Shown: one piece after another, positions 1-7,947 of the stretch | How the letters are laid out: every line of letters starts with the position of its first letter | Position numbering within the stretch: the stretch's first letter is position 1 | Origin: Sphingobium vermicomposti | Lineage (GTDB): Bacteria > Pseudomonadota > Alphaproteobacteria > Sphingomonadales > Sphingomonadaceae | Direction of reading: 5' to 3' | DNA: 64,000 nucleotides | Assembly (NCBI RefSeq): GCF_011762025.1 | Contig: NZ_JAASQR010000001.1 | Span: forward strand, 372,001 to 436,000 | Position numbers and translations under genes: made by a program | The notes under the pieces: model-generated | Seen by the model: only the letters and a program-made list of their open reading frames with translations | What the model was told of the DNA's origin: nothing | Databases searched by the model: none

Positions 1-235
1 TCAATTTCATCTATGACCTCTTATAGATATTCGGGTCCTAGCGGGTGGGACCGTCGCGCGGCATTCTCCGTGAAGGTTGCGGGAGAGGTCGTTTGTCGCA
101 CGACAAGAAAGTCACGCCAGGGCGGACCGGCCCCCGGTCCAAGGTCGTGGAAATACTCTTTGCCGCATTGGCCGCGCGGGCAAGGGGGCGGACAACGTTC
201 GACATTGGTCCTGACGCCTTCGAGCGCGAGGAACG
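1..235. other. no gene recognised at left edge
   Basis: Only short overlapping frames occur here and none resembles a known protein. The stretch lies downstream of the leftward SMR exporter gene and may hold its terminator, but no convincing hairpin with a T tail was seen. Confidence 0.5.
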
Positions 236-556
236 CTAATCTGTTGAGGCCAACTTCATGAGTACGAGCCCGCTGACGATCAATATGGCCGCACCCACCC
301 TGAGCATGCTCATTTGCTCGCCCAGAACGATGATGCCCAGCACAAACGCGCCGACCGCGCCGATGCCGGTCCAGATCATGTAGGCGGTACCAAGCGGCAG
401 AAAGCGCATGGAGTAAGAAAGCAATGCGAAACTGGCGATCATCGTCAGTATGGTCACTGCGGAGGGAACAGGCTTGCTGAAGCCGTCGGACAGCTTCATC
501 GCGTAAGCCCAAACGACTTCGAGAACGCCAGCTATTACAAGATAGACCCAGGCCAC
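236..556 (-). CDS. sugE: SMR-family guanidinium/quaternary-ammonium exporter (SugE/Gdx type)
   Basis: Small multidrug resistance protein of 106 residues, the usual family length, with four predicted membrane helices. The start is read as the GTG at 556: it gives the family N-terminus (V/M-A-W-V-Y-L) with the conserved membrane Glu at about residue 13 in GVLEVVWA, and AAGGG sits 7-8 nt upstream. A longer frame back to 628 would run through the 5' leader. The LPLGTAY.WTGIGAVG stretch is typical of the SugE/Gdx branch, which in characterised members exports guanidinium in exchange for protons; QacE-like members export larger cations. A promoter and a hairpin leader resembling a guanidine-II riboswitch lie directly upstream and fit the guanidinium role. 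Family call is strong; the substrate is inference. Confidence 0.88.
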   Translation of the reverse strand: MAWVYLVIAGVLEVVWAYAMKLSDGFSKPVPSAVTILTMIASFALLSYSMRFLPLGTAYMIWTGIGAVGAFVLGIIVLGEQMSMLRVGAAILIVSGLVLMKLASTD

Positions 557-628
557 AAGAACACCCTTAGCATAGCCGCCGGGCCGTCCCGGGCTTCTGC
601 CTGCGCACAGGGGAGGACGTGGCCTCAC
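557..628 (-). promoter_or_regulatory. candidate guanidine-II (mini-ykkC) riboswitch leader
   Basis: The predicted leader carries two small hairpins. The proximal one (579-592) has a 5-bp stem, CCGGG/CCCGG, closing the tetraloop ACGG; an ACGR loop closed by G-C pairs is the defining element of guanidine-II hairpins. The distal one (613-626) has stem GAGG/CCTC around a six-base loop CCACGT, which contains ACG but is not a canonical ACGR tetraloop. The element ends just before the Shine-Dalgarno sequence of an SMR exporter, the family these riboswitches commonly control. The imperfect first hairpin is the main doubt. Confidence 0.42.
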
Positions 629-634
629 GCCGGG

Positions 635-662
635 TATATAGAACTGCCAAATGAAGGATCAA
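635..662 (-). promoter_or_regulatory. sigma-70-type promoter of the SMR exporter
   Basis: Read on the minus strand, TTGATC (657-662) is separated by 16 nt from TATATA (635-640). Both boxes are close to consensus. Transcription would start near 628, giving a leader of about 70 nt that holds the two hairpins listed next. Confidence 0.55.
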
Positions 663-839
663 GTCGGGGGCACCCCGCATTCGCCTCCGCTACGGCTATG
701 ATCGTTTTGTGCGGCATCGATCGCTTCAGCCGCATTTTCGGCCGATGCCAACCGTCATGGATCCGTCCAAGCTGGTGACGGAGCATGCCAGATCTGCGGA
801 TAGAAGTCTGGGCCGCGTGACAACATGCTCCTCGATGGA

Positions 840-3107
840 TTACCGACCAATCTGAATCTCCCCGGCGTCAGGCCGGGGCCTGAGCCAAAGGCTGGCGACA
901 AACCAGGCGAGCGCTACCGCCCCGGCAGAAAAGACGATATCTCCAGGAACCCTCAGCCAGACGAGCAAATCGACCACTGGTTGTTGCATGAACTCGGCCG
1001 AGCGAGCGTACCAGTAGCCCTTATCAATCGCTGCGATCAGCTGCAGCGTCCCAAGCGGTAGCAAGGTCAGGAGCGCCATCAACGCAAGGCCGATGTTGAA
1101 GCACCAAAAGCTCGTCTTCAGCACGCCTTCGTTCCAGATCAGGTTCGGCAACATGCCACGCAGGCAGAACAGGACGAGCCCGACGCCCAACATGCCGTAT
1201 ACGCCGAACAATGCGGTGTGTCCGTGGAGCGGCGTTAGGTTGAGCCCCTGCATGTAGTAGAGCGACAGCGGCGGATTGATGAGGAAGCCGAACAAGCCTG
1301 CCCCGACGAGATTCCAGAAGGATACAGCGAGGAAGAACATGACGGGCCATTTGTAGCGCTGCATCCAGGGCGTCGCGCTGCTCAGCTTCCAATGTTCATA
1401 AGCTTCGAAGCCAATATAGGCGAGCGGCACGACCTCGAGCGCCGAGAAGCTTGCGCCGAGCGCCAGCACCGCGATCGACGTTCCCGCGAAGTAGAGATGG
1501 TGCAACGTTCCCAGCACCCCGCCGGCCATGAAGATGATCGTGGCAAACAAGACGGCGACCGTGGCGGTCGGTATCGGAATGAGGCCGAGGCGCGTGAAGA
1601 GGAAGGCGATGACCGCGGTGGCGAAAACCTCGAAGAAGCCTTCGACCCACAGATGGACCACCCACCAACGCCAATATTCAATCATGGAGAGCGCTGTATG
1701 CTCATTCCAGAACAGCCCCGCGCCATAGAAGAGTCCGATGGCTACGGCGGACAGGAAAAACAGCATCGTGATGTGGCGGGATTCGGACTTCGCTTTGAGC
1801 GCAGGCCAGAGCGCTCGGCCGACCAGCACCAGCCAGATCATCAGGCCGATGAAGAGAAACCACTGCCAGAAGCGGCCCATATCGACATATTCCCAGCCTT
1901 GGTGCCCGAACCAGAAGTTTCTCTCCAGTCCCAGTCTCTGCATCACCGCGAGCCATTGGCCGGCAAAGGAGCCCACGACGATAATCAGGAGGCAGGCCCA
2001 GAGGATGTTGACACCCAGAGCCTGGAACCTCGGTTCATGGCCCGAGATAGCCGGAGCTATGTAGAGTCCCGTTCCCAGCCAGGCTGTCGCGATCCACAGT
2101 ACGGCAAGCTGCGTGTGCCAGGTTCGGGTGATCGAATAGGGTAGGATCTCGGCCGCTTCATAGCCGTAAACCAGCTGTCCCTCGACCTGATAGTGGGCTG
2201 TCATCGCACCCAGCATGATCTGTGCGAGAAATAGTGCGAGGACGACCCAGAAATATTTGGCTGTCGCCCGCATCGAAGGCGTCACCGCGATCTCGCGTAG
2301 CGGGTCTGTCGCGGGGAGGTCGTGTTCCTTCTCCCTGCGTCCGTGCGTCACCGCATGGTGCCAGCCTAGCAGTGCGATGCCGGCAAGCAGGAACGTCACG
2401 CTGAAGGCCGACCAGATGAAGGTACTTGACGGCGGGCGGTTGCCAACCAGCGGCTCGCTCGGCCAGTTGTTCGTATAAGTTGTGGTCCGGCCTTGCCGCT
2501 CCGTTGTGGTCGCCCAGGCCGTCCACCAGAAGAAGGATGTCATGGCGGCGCGGTGCCCGGCGTCGGGGACCGTATCGTTCTTCATCGCATAGTTTTCGCG
2601 CAGCTCGGCGGTGGCGGGGTCGTTGCCGAACAGATTGATGTAGTGACTTGCCACAAGCTTTATTGCTGCGGCGCGATCGTCGCTGATCGTGATGGTATCC
2701 GTACTCGATTGATAAGTGTTTCGGCGCATTTCCGTTTGCAGCCGCCGCTGCAGGAGCGCCTTCTGTTCCTCGTTCAAACTCGCAAAGGGGCCGCCCATCT
2801 GCCGGTGTGCCCAGATATCGAGAAGCGCCAGTGATTCCCGATGCAACCAGTCGGCTGACCAATCGGGCGCTACATAGCCGCCGTGTCCCCAGATCGAGCC
2901 CAGTTGCATGCCGCCCATGGATTGCCAGACTTGGCGGCCACGCTGCATCTCGGCACGGGTGAAGACGGTGTCGCCGCTCGCGGTCACTACTTTCGCGGGA
3001 AGCGGCGGTGCCTGGATGCTGATGTCGCGCCCGACCAGAAGCAGGACGGCAAATGAGATTGCCAGCAACGATAGCAGCCAAATCCAGAGCTGACGCGTTC
3101 GGCTCAT
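840..3107 (-). CDS. norZ: quinol-dependent nitric oxide reductase (single-subunit qNor)
   Basis: Reduces 2 NO to N2O at the cytoplasmic membrane, taking electrons from quinol. The 755-residue protein has the qNor plan: an N-terminal helix, a periplasmic cytochrome-c-like domain lacking CXXCH, then a NorB-like haem-copper oxidase domain of about 12 helices. Conserved metal-site segments are visible: WVEGFFEVFA near residue 485, GTLHHLYFAGTS near 532 and HGHTALFGVYG near 627. The ATG at 3107 is chosen because AGGGGAG lies 5 nt upstream; the frame stays open to 3170 without such a site. It is the last gene of a leftward set nsrR, zinc ribbon, cupin, norZ, so NsrR/NO control is likely. With no cytochrome-c partner gene and no nirK/nirS in view, detoxification is more likely than full denitrification. 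Confidence 0.93.
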   Translation of the reverse strand: MSRTRQLWIWLLSLLAISFAVLLLVGRDISIQAPPLPAKVVTASGDTVFTRAEMQRGRQVWQSMGGMQLGSIWGHGGYVAPDWSADWLHRESLALLDIWAHRQMGGPFASLNEEQKALLQRRLQTEMRRNTYQSSTDTITISDDRAAAIKLVASHYINLFGNDPATAELRENYAMKNDTVPDAGHRAAMTSFFWWTAWATTTERQGRTTTYTNNWPSEPLVGNRPPSSTFIWSAFSVTFLLAGIALLGWHHAVTHGRREKEHDLPATDPLREIAVTPSMRATAKYFWVVLALFLAQIMLGAMTAHYQVEGQLVYGYEAAEILPYSITRTWHTQLAVLWIATAWLGTGLYIAPAISGHEPRFQALGVNILWACLLIIVVGSFAGQWLAVMQRLGLERNFWFGHQGWEYVDMGRFWQWFLFIGLMIWLVLVGRALWPALKAKSESRHITMLFFLSAVAIGLFYGAGLFWNEHTALSMIEYWRWWVVHLWVEGFFEVFATAVIAFLFTRLGLIPIPTATVAVLFATIIFMAGGVLGTLHHLYFAGTSIAVLALGASFSALEVVPLAYIGFEAYEHWKLSSATPWMQRYKWPVMFFLAVSFWNLVGAGLFGFLINPPLSLYYMQGLNLTPLHGHTALFGVYGMLGVGLVLFCLRGMLPNLIWNEGVLKTSFWCFNIGLALMALLTLLPLGTLQLIAAIDKGYWYARSAEFMQQPVVDLLVWLRVPGDIVFSAGAVALAWFVASLWLRPRPDAGEIQIGR

Positions 3108-3145
3108 GGTTCTCCCCTTCTCGACAAGGCGGTGCAGCGCAGCAA

Positions 3146-3649
3146 CTAACGCATTGCACGCGGGTGCCATGGTGCCGCGCCCCGGCGGTCAGTCCTTCCT
3201 GGGGGCGGCTGATCCGCTTGGACGACCGGACCGCCTTCCGCTTCCCAGCGGTCGACACAGTCGCAATCGTTATAAGTACCGTCCGCCACGGTCTCGGCGC
3301 CGGCTATTGCTTGTGACCCTTCAGGCGGAAAGAGGATCGTCAGAAGCAGCACAGAGTTTTCCGCGCCCTTCACCGAGTGCGGCGCACCGCCTTCGAGATA
3401 GACCCACTGGTTACGCCGCAGTTCGATTGAGGTCTCGCTGAGCCCGATTTTCACATGACCTTCAAGGCAATGCAACATGATGCTGCCAGGGACCTGATGC
3501 TGGGGCATTTCGGTGCCGCTCGGGATCACCAGACGGATGGTTTCGAAATGGTCCGCCTTCACGATCGCTGTCGAATGTTCCTCATGGGTCGTCACGTCCC
3601 CGGGCAAGAGATCGACGACTTCTCCGGGCGCTGCGTGGTGAAGAGCCAT
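3146..3649 (-). CDS. cupin-domain protein of the nor operon
   Basis: Small single-domain cupin (167 residues from the ATG at 3649, preceded by AAAGGAA). The core shows the two cupin motifs in loose form: a first strand region around GTEMPQHQVPG and a second around YLEGGAPHSVKG. Histidines in both could bind a metal. The C-terminal third is Cys/Asp rich (YNDCDCVDRW) and then Pro/Arg rich, so it is probably disordered. It lies between the zinc-ribbon gene and norZ with short gaps, implying co-transcription under NsrR. Similar cupins occur beside NO-stress genes, but no defined reaction is known for this one; a sensor, chaperone or metal-handling role is possible. Confidence 0.75.
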   Translation of the reverse strand: MALHHAAPGEVVDLLPGDVTTHEEHSTAIVKADHFETIRLVIPSGTEMPQHQVPGSIMLHCLEGHVKIGLSETSIELRRNQWVYLEGGAPHSVKGAENSVLLLTILFPPEGSQAIAGAETVADGTYNDCDCVDRWEAEGGPVVQADQPPPGRTDRRGAAPWHPRAMR

Positions 3650-3654
3650 ATCGT

Positions 3655-3861
3655 TCAGTTCCTTTTCGTGATCGTCGGTTGAGGATTGGAGCAGGACGAG
3701 CAAGCGGACTGCCGCGCGCCGTCAGGGTTGGCACGTGCGCGCAAGAGCTTACCTAATCGCTCGCCGATCTGGAGTCCTGCTGCAATCCATGACCGCGACG
3801 CGCGGCGGCGACCGTCAAAGGGAGCGGGGTCGACCGGTTCACCACATTCTGGACAAAACAT
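3655..3861 (-). CDS. small zinc-ribbon protein of the nor operon
   Basis: A 68-residue protein starting MFCPECGEPVD, with a second pair CSSC near residue 57; the CXXC...CXXC pattern indicates a zinc ribbon. The ATG at 3861 is preceded by a full AGGAGG at ideal spacing, which supports a real gene despite its size. It stops 5 nt before the cupin start, so translation is probably coupled. The middle is basic (GRRRASRSW, KLLRARANP), compatible with nucleic-acid or protein contact. No specific family is recognised; the role in NO response is inferred only from position between nsrR and norZ. Confidence 0.68.
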   Translation of the reverse strand: MFCPECGEPVDPAPFDGRRRASRSWIAAGLQIGERLGKLLRARANPDGARQSACSSCSNPQPTITKRN

Positions 3862-3903
3862 GTCGGATTCCTCCTGTTCGGCTTCAACGCGGCAAAGCGG
3901 CAA

Positions 3904-4362
3904 TCATCCATCTGGCATTGCAACGGTTTCGACAGGATCGGCCGCGTTACGCTCGAAGAGCGAGGCAAGATCAGGCCGCTTCGTCAGGAGGTCGGCAAGC
4001 GTATAGCGGTCAAGCACCGCCAGGAACGCGCCGAGCGCCTCCTTCAGCACGCCCGTCAGGCCACATGCGGGCGCGACCACGCATCCGCCGCAGTCAACCA
4101 GGTCAAACCCGTCCTCGGTCTGGCGTATGAGTGCGCCGACGTTGATCTCTTCGGGCCGTCGCCCCAGGCGGATGCCGCCCGACCGGCCCCGCACGCTTTC
4201 CACATCACCGCTGCGTGCCAGTTGGTTCACCACCTTCATCAAGTGATTCTGCGAGATTCCATAGGCCTGCGCGACCTCACCGATCGAGCACAGGCGGTCA
4301 GGATGCGAGCCCAGATAGAGCAGCACGCGCATCGAATAGTCGGTGAACAGGGTCAGTTTCAT
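3904..4362 (-). CDS. nsrR: Rrf2-family NO-sensing repressor NsrR
   Basis: Transcriptional repressor of 152 residues with an N-terminal winged helix (about 1-75) and the three cysteines of the Rrf2 iron-sulfur site at C91, C94 and C100 (CGGCVVAPAC). In NsrR these ligate a cluster that reacts with NO and releases DNA. The start MKLTLFTDYSMRVL is the family N-terminus. Identity as NsrR rather than IscR or RirA rests on cysteine spacing, on the flanking norZ, haemoglobin and flavohaemoglobin genes, and on two NsrR-type palindromes in the divergent promoter region. The gene is probably autoregulated and heads the nor operon. Confidence 0.9.
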   Translation of the reverse strand: MKLTLFTDYSMRVLLYLGSHPDRLCSIGEVAQAYGISQNHLMKVVNQLARSGDVESVRGRSGGIRLGRRPEEINVGALIRQTEDGFDLVDCGGCVVAPACGLTGVLKEALGAFLAVLDRYTLADLLTKRPDLASLFERNAADPVETVAMPDG

Positions 4363-4400
4363 GGGCCGTTGCCACTCTCTTCCTCAACTCGCCGCATTAA

Positions 4401-4419
4401 GATGCATTGGTATTGCATG
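4401..4419. promoter_or_regulatory. NsrR-type operator 1
   Basis: GATGCATT...TTGCATG matches 14 of 18 defined positions of the NsrR palindrome GATGyATTTnAAATRCATC. It lies about 40 nt upstream of nsrR and within the nsrR-haemoglobin divergent region. Confidence 0.6.
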
Positions 4420-4437
4420 TTTTGTGAGAAATGTATA

Positions 4438-4456
4438 GATGCATCCGTGATACATG
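4438..4456. promoter_or_regulatory. NsrR-type operator 2
   Basis: GATGCATCCGTGATACATG also matches 14 of 18 defined positions of the NsrR consensus. It ends 15 nt before the haemoglobin start codon and partly overlaps a possible -10 (TATAGA at 4434-4439), where binding would block the rightward promoter. Confidence 0.6.
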
Positions 4457-4471
4457 AAAGGAGTCGGGAGA

Positions 4472-4909
4472 ATGACCGAGCTGGAACTGAAGGATGAGGC
4501 GCTCAAGCAGCTTGTCGATGCGTTCTACGCGCGCGTTCGCGCAGATGCCGACCTGGGGCCGATTTTCAACGACGCGATCGATGACTGGCCGGAACATCTC
4601 GAGAAGCTGGCGGCGTTCTGGTCATCCGTCATGCTCGCCAGCGGCCGGTACAAGGGCCAGCCCGTGCCGGCGCATCTGAAGCACAGCTCGCGGATAACGC
4701 TAGCGCTTTTCGATCGGTGGCTCGCGTTGTGGGACTGTACGACAAACGAGATGATGGCCCCCGACGCAGCCGCGGCTCTTCAAGCGAAAGCGAAGCGGAT
4801 TGCGGAGAGCCTGCAGCTCGCCATGTTTTTCCGCCTCGATCGGCCAGACGCCGTCGACGGCGAGGCCAGGTCCCATCCTTTTGAACGGCGAGTACCCACC
4901 CATGCCTGA
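4472..4909 (+). CDS. group III truncated haemoglobin
   Basis: A 145-residue 2/2 globin. The pattern LVDAFYARVRAD.LGPIF, then WPEHLEKLAAFWSS and HLKHSSR..LALFDRWLALW is that of group III (CtrHb-like) globins. The haem-binding histidine is expected in the central helices. The ATG at 4472 follows GGAGTCGGGAG; an ATG 18 nt earlier lies inside the operator. Its stop overlaps the next gene's start by 8 nt. It probably binds O2 or NO in the cytoplasm and works with flavohaemoglobin or the terminal oxidase. The NsrR boxes upstream predict induction by NO. Confidence 0.85.
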   Translation: MTELELKDEALKQLVDAFYARVRADADLGPIFNDAIDDWPEHLEKLAAFWSSVMLASGRYKGQPVPAHLKHSSRITLALFDRWLALWDCTTNEMMAPDAAAALQAKAKRIAESLQLAMFFRLDRPDAVDGEARSHPFERRVPTHA

Positions 4910-5177
4910 AATTTCGCCCTATCGTTCGACGCCGGTGTTCGATCAGGACACGCTCCCGGCCGCCCTGCGGGTACGCCATGATACCAAGGCCGGTGTCTGG
5001 GGCCTGATCCGCGTTCTCGAGGGTGAGCTTCGGCTGACATATCTCGATCCACCGTCACAGATTGTGCTGACGCCCGAGCGGCCCGGATTGATCCTGCCGC
5101 AACAGCCGCATTTCGTGACGCCCATCGGCGCCATGAAAATGCAGGTCGATTTCTATGATCGGCCGCCCGGGGACTGA
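4902..5177 (+). CDS. DUF1971 small cupin-like protein
   Basis: A 91-residue protein with the DUF1971 signature: YRSTPVFD near the start, TKAGVWGLIRVLEGEL and IDPPSQIVLTPERPG-like segments, then PHFVTPIG. The fold is expected to be a compact beta barrel. The family is often annotated as tellurite-resistance-like because of TehB fusions, but members frequently sit beside globins and hmp, as here. It overlaps the haemoglobin gene by 8 nt (coupled) and precedes hmp by 40 nt, so it belongs to the NsrR-controlled rightward operon. The exact function is unknown. Confidence 0.78.
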   Translation: MPEISPYRSTPVFDQDTLPAALRVRHDTKAGVWGLIRVLEGELRLTYLDPPSQIVLTPERPGLILPQQPHFVTPIGAMKMQVDFYDRPPGD

Positions 5178-5217
5178 TCGCCGGGAAACTCGAACCCCTT
5201 CAAACAAGGAGAAATTT

Positions 5218-6429
5218 ATGTCGCAGCCTCTCAGCGATCAGACCATCGCGCTCGTCAAGGCGACCGTGCCGGCGCTCGAAGCGCATGGCCTGGACATCGT
5301 GCATGAAATGTATTCGCGGATGTTCCAGAACCCGGAGATTCGCGATCTTTTCAATCAATCGCATCATGGTGACGCCGGTTCGCAGCCGCGCGCGCTCACC
5401 GGCGCCATTCTCGCCTATGCCAGCAATATCGAAAACCTCGGCGCGCTGGCGCCGGCTGTGGAGCGGATCGCGCAGAAGCATGTCGGCTTGCAGATCCTGC
5501 CCGAGCACTATCCGCATGTCGCGGAGGCACTTCTGGGTGCGATCAAGGCGGTGCTCGGCGATGCGGCGACCGACGAAATTCTCGCGGCCTGGGGCGAGGC
5601 TTACTGGTTCCTCGCCAACATCCTGATCGCGCGTGAGCAGCGCGTCTATACCGAACAGAAGGACGCGAGCGGCGGCTGGAACGGTTGGCGCGATTTCCGC
5701 GTCGAGGAGGTCGTGCGCGAAAGCAGCGTCATCAATTCCTTCATCCTGCGTCCGGTCGATGGCGGTCCCGTCATGCGGCACAAGCCGGGGCAGTATCTGA
5801 CCTTCTGGCTCGAGATTCCGGGCCATCCGCCGGTCAAGCGCAACTATTCGATCTCGGCGGCTCCCAACGGCGAGACCTATCGCATTTCGGTCAAGCGCGA
5901 GCCGCAGGGGCTGGCCTCGGGCTGGTTGCACGACGAGGCGAAACCCGGGACCATCCTGAAGGTGGCCGCGCCGGCGGGCGAATTCTTCCTCGCCGATCAT
6001 GTCGAGCGGCCCGTCGTGCTGCTGTCGGGGGGCGTCGGCCTGACGCCGATGGTGGCGATGCTCGAAGCGCTCGTACAAGGCGGCGCCGAGGTGCCGGTTC
6101 ACTACATCCACGGCACGCATGACCGTGACACCCATGCGATGCGCGGCCATGTTCGCGCTGTGGCGAGCCAGGGCAAATCCATCGCGATCACCGATTTTCA
6201 CCAGAGCCCGCTCGAGGACGAGGCAGAGGGCTGCGACTACGACGTGGCCGGCATCATTACCGATGAATGGCTGGTGGCCAACACACCGGTCGCGCAAGCG
6301 GATTATTACATCTGCGGGCCGCGTCCGTTCCTGCGCCATGCGGTCTCGACCCTGTCGCTGGCGGGTGTGGCGTCGGACAGGATCCACTATGAGTTCTTCG
6401 GCCCGGCTGACGAGCTGCTCGCGGCCTGA
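5218..6429 (+). CDS. hmp: flavohaemoglobin, nitric oxide dioxygenase
   Basis: Oxidises NO to nitrate with O2 and NAD(P)H in the cytoplasm. The 403-residue protein has an N-terminal globin domain (about 1-140, proximal His88 in QKHVGL), an FAD-binding domain (RNYSIS near 208) and an NAD-binding domain (LSGGVGLTP near 269; CGPRPF near the end). Length and order match Hmp throughout. The ATG at 5218 follows AAGGAG; the frame opens at 5155 without a site. It shares the operon with the truncated haemoglobin and the DUF1971 gene, so NsrR control is expected. Together with norZ it covers NO removal with and without oxygen. Confidence 0.95.
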   Translation: MSQPLSDQTIALVKATVPALEAHGLDIVHEMYSRMFQNPEIRDLFNQSHHGDAGSQPRALTGAILAYASNIENLGALAPAVERIAQKHVGLQILPEHYPHVAEALLGAIKAVLGDAATDEILAAWGEAYWFLANILIAREQRVYTEQKDASGGWNGWRDFRVEEVVRESSVINSFILRPVDGGPVMRHKPGQYLTFWLEIPGHPPVKRNYSISAAPNGETYRISVKREPQGLASGWLHDEAKPGTILKVAAPAGEFFLADHVERPVVLLSGGVGLTPMVAMLEALVQGGAEVPVHYIHGTHDRDTHAMRGHVRAVASQGKSIAITDFHQSPLEDEAEGCDYDVAGIITDEWLVANTPVAQADYYICGPRPFLRHAVSTLSLAGVASDRIHYEFFGPADELLAA

Positions 6430-6441
6430 AGGAGCGGAGGC

Positions 6442-6903
6442 ATGGACGACATCATCCTGGCACGGGCCATTCATGTCCTGGCGGTCCTTCTCTGGATCGG
6501 CGGCGTGGCGTTCGTGACGATTGTGGTGATGCCGTCCGTCCGCGCCGCCAATCCTCCCGCGGAGCGATTGGCGGCCTTTCATCGGCTGGAGGGGCGCTTT
6601 GCGGCGCAGGCGCGCATCTGGGTGCTACTGGCAGGGCTCAGCGGCTTCTGGATGGTCCATCGCGCGCAGATGTGGGATCGCTTTTTCGATCTTCGCTTCT
6701 GGTGGATGCATGCGATGGTAGGGCTATGGGCCTTCTTCGCTGCGATGCTTTTTGTGGTCGAGCCGCTGTTTCTCCACCGCCGAATGATGACATCGGTCAA
6801 GCCCGCCGCAGACTTCGCCCGAATGGAGATCCTTCACCGCATATTGCTGGGTATCGCGCTTGTCACGGTTCTCGGCGCAGTGGCGGGAAGCCACGGATTC
6901 TAG
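6442..6903 (+). CDS. CopD-like four-helix membrane protein
   Basis: A 153-residue integral membrane protein with four hydrophobic segments (about 5-30, 55-75, 80-105, 125-150). His residues in helices 1 and 3 (ARAIHVLAV, WWMHAMVG) and near helix 4 (ILHRILL) could bind haem b or copper, as in CopD-type domains. AGGAGCGGAGG precedes the ATG and the gap to hmp is only 12 nt, so it is the last gene of the NO-response operon. A haem-binding electron-transfer role is a reasonable guess; copper transport is the textbook family label and is not shown. Confidence 0.7.
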   Translation: MDDIILARAIHVLAVLLWIGGVAFVTIVVMPSVRAANPPAERLAAFHRLEGRFAAQARIWVLLAGLSGFWMVHRAQMWDRFFDLRFWWMHAMVGLWAFFAAMLFVVEPLFLHRRMMTSVKPAADFARMEILHRILLGIALVTVLGAVAGSHGF

Positions 6904-7158
6904 GCTGCGTTTTTCATTGGGTTCCAGAATGCGATGCTGGTCCTCCCAAGGTCGCGATCAGATTTCCGCCAGGGCTGTCCGCGCCCATCAATCCAGCCCT
7001 CCTGCGACCGTCACCGCATTTTGTGGTTCGGAACCATCCGGTCCGAATGCGATTCTCTGAGATGACGGCCGCTCGAGGCTCGCCGAATTATGCAGACCAG
7101 ATGGGGCGCGCCTGTCCTGCTCTGTTCCGATCCCAACGCACAACGAAGCGAAAACGCC

Positions 7159-7947
7159 ATGTTCGACAAGCCCTTCACAGCCGTTATGGCGGCGACCATG
7201 CTCACGCTCGGCGGCTGCGCGACAGACGTGCAACATGCCGATCCCCAGGTCCCTGTCGCCCAGCTGAGAGACAAGGTCATAACCGGCAACGCGTCCTATC
7301 GTGAGCGCATTGCTCTGCCGGCCCGCGCGACCTTCAATGTACGGCTGCTGGACGTTTCGCGCGCCGATGCGGGGTCAGCAATCATCGCCGAGGAAACGCG
7401 CCAGGTCGAAGGGCAGCAGGTTCCTTTGCCTTTTTCGATCAGGGTGAAGGAACAGGTCTTGAAGACCAACATGCGTTACGCTGTCCGCGCGACGATCACC
7501 GATCCGGCGGGCAAGCTGCTATGGACCACAGATACGGTTCATTCGGTCGATCCCGCGCGGTTTGAGCAGGATCTGGGGACGCTCAATATGGTTCGCGTTG
7601 GTAACCGCTCGGCGGCTTCAGGCTTGATCGGCGCGCAATTCAAGGTCGAGGACATCAACAGGACGGGTCTGATCGATAGCTCCAACGTGACGGTGCAGTT
7701 TTCGCAAGGCGGCCGAGTGAGCGGATCGGCAGGCTGCAACAGGTTCACCGGCGACTACTCGCTCGATGGACAATCGCTTCGGATCGGACCGCTCGCTGTG
7801 ACGCGGCGGGCTTGCGTAACGGCACTCGGCAACCAGGAAACCAGGTTCCTTGCCATTCTCCAGGATGTGACCTCATGGTCCGTCAACGGCAATGGGTCGG
7901 TGCTCTTGCGAGCCGAGGACGGACGATATCTCGCAGCGATACGCTGA
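7159..7947 (+). CDS. lipoprotein with YbaY-like and META domains
   Basis: Exported lipoprotein of 262 residues from the ATG at 7159. The signal sequence ends in the lipobox LGGC (Cys20). Residues about 45-150 resemble the YbaY/YscW lipoprotein domain (LPARATFNVRLLDVSR, PLPFSIRVKE). The C-terminal third is a META (HslJ-type) domain, with SGSAGCNRFTG and the paired Cys in RRACV. YbaY-META fusions are common envelope proteins with likely chaperone or stress roles. It has its own 255-nt upstream region, so it is probably transcribed separately from hmp. No catalytic residues are expected. Confidence 0.8.
   Translation: MFDKPFTAVMAATMLTLGGCATDVQHADPQVPVAQLRDKVITGNASYRERIALPARATFNVRLLDVSRADAGSAIIAEETRQVEGQQVPLPFSIRVKEQVLKTNMRYAVRATITDPAGKLLWTTDTVHSVDPARFEQDLGTLNMVRVGNRSAASGLIGAQFKVEDINRTGLIDSSNVTVQFSQGGRVSGSAGCNRFTGDYSLDGQSLRIGPLAVTRRACVTALGNQETRFLAILQDVTSWSVNGNGSVLLRAEDGRYLAAIR

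Noticed and set aside
5200..6582. 460-codon frame antisense to hmp
   Set aside because: Shadow frame of a clear flavohaemoglobin gene; no recognisable protein features.
7026..7060. GGAAC-based ECF (EcfG-like) promoter before the YbaY/META lipoprotein
   Set aside because: The -35-like GGAAC lies in a small palindrome but no CGTT occurs at the required spacing.
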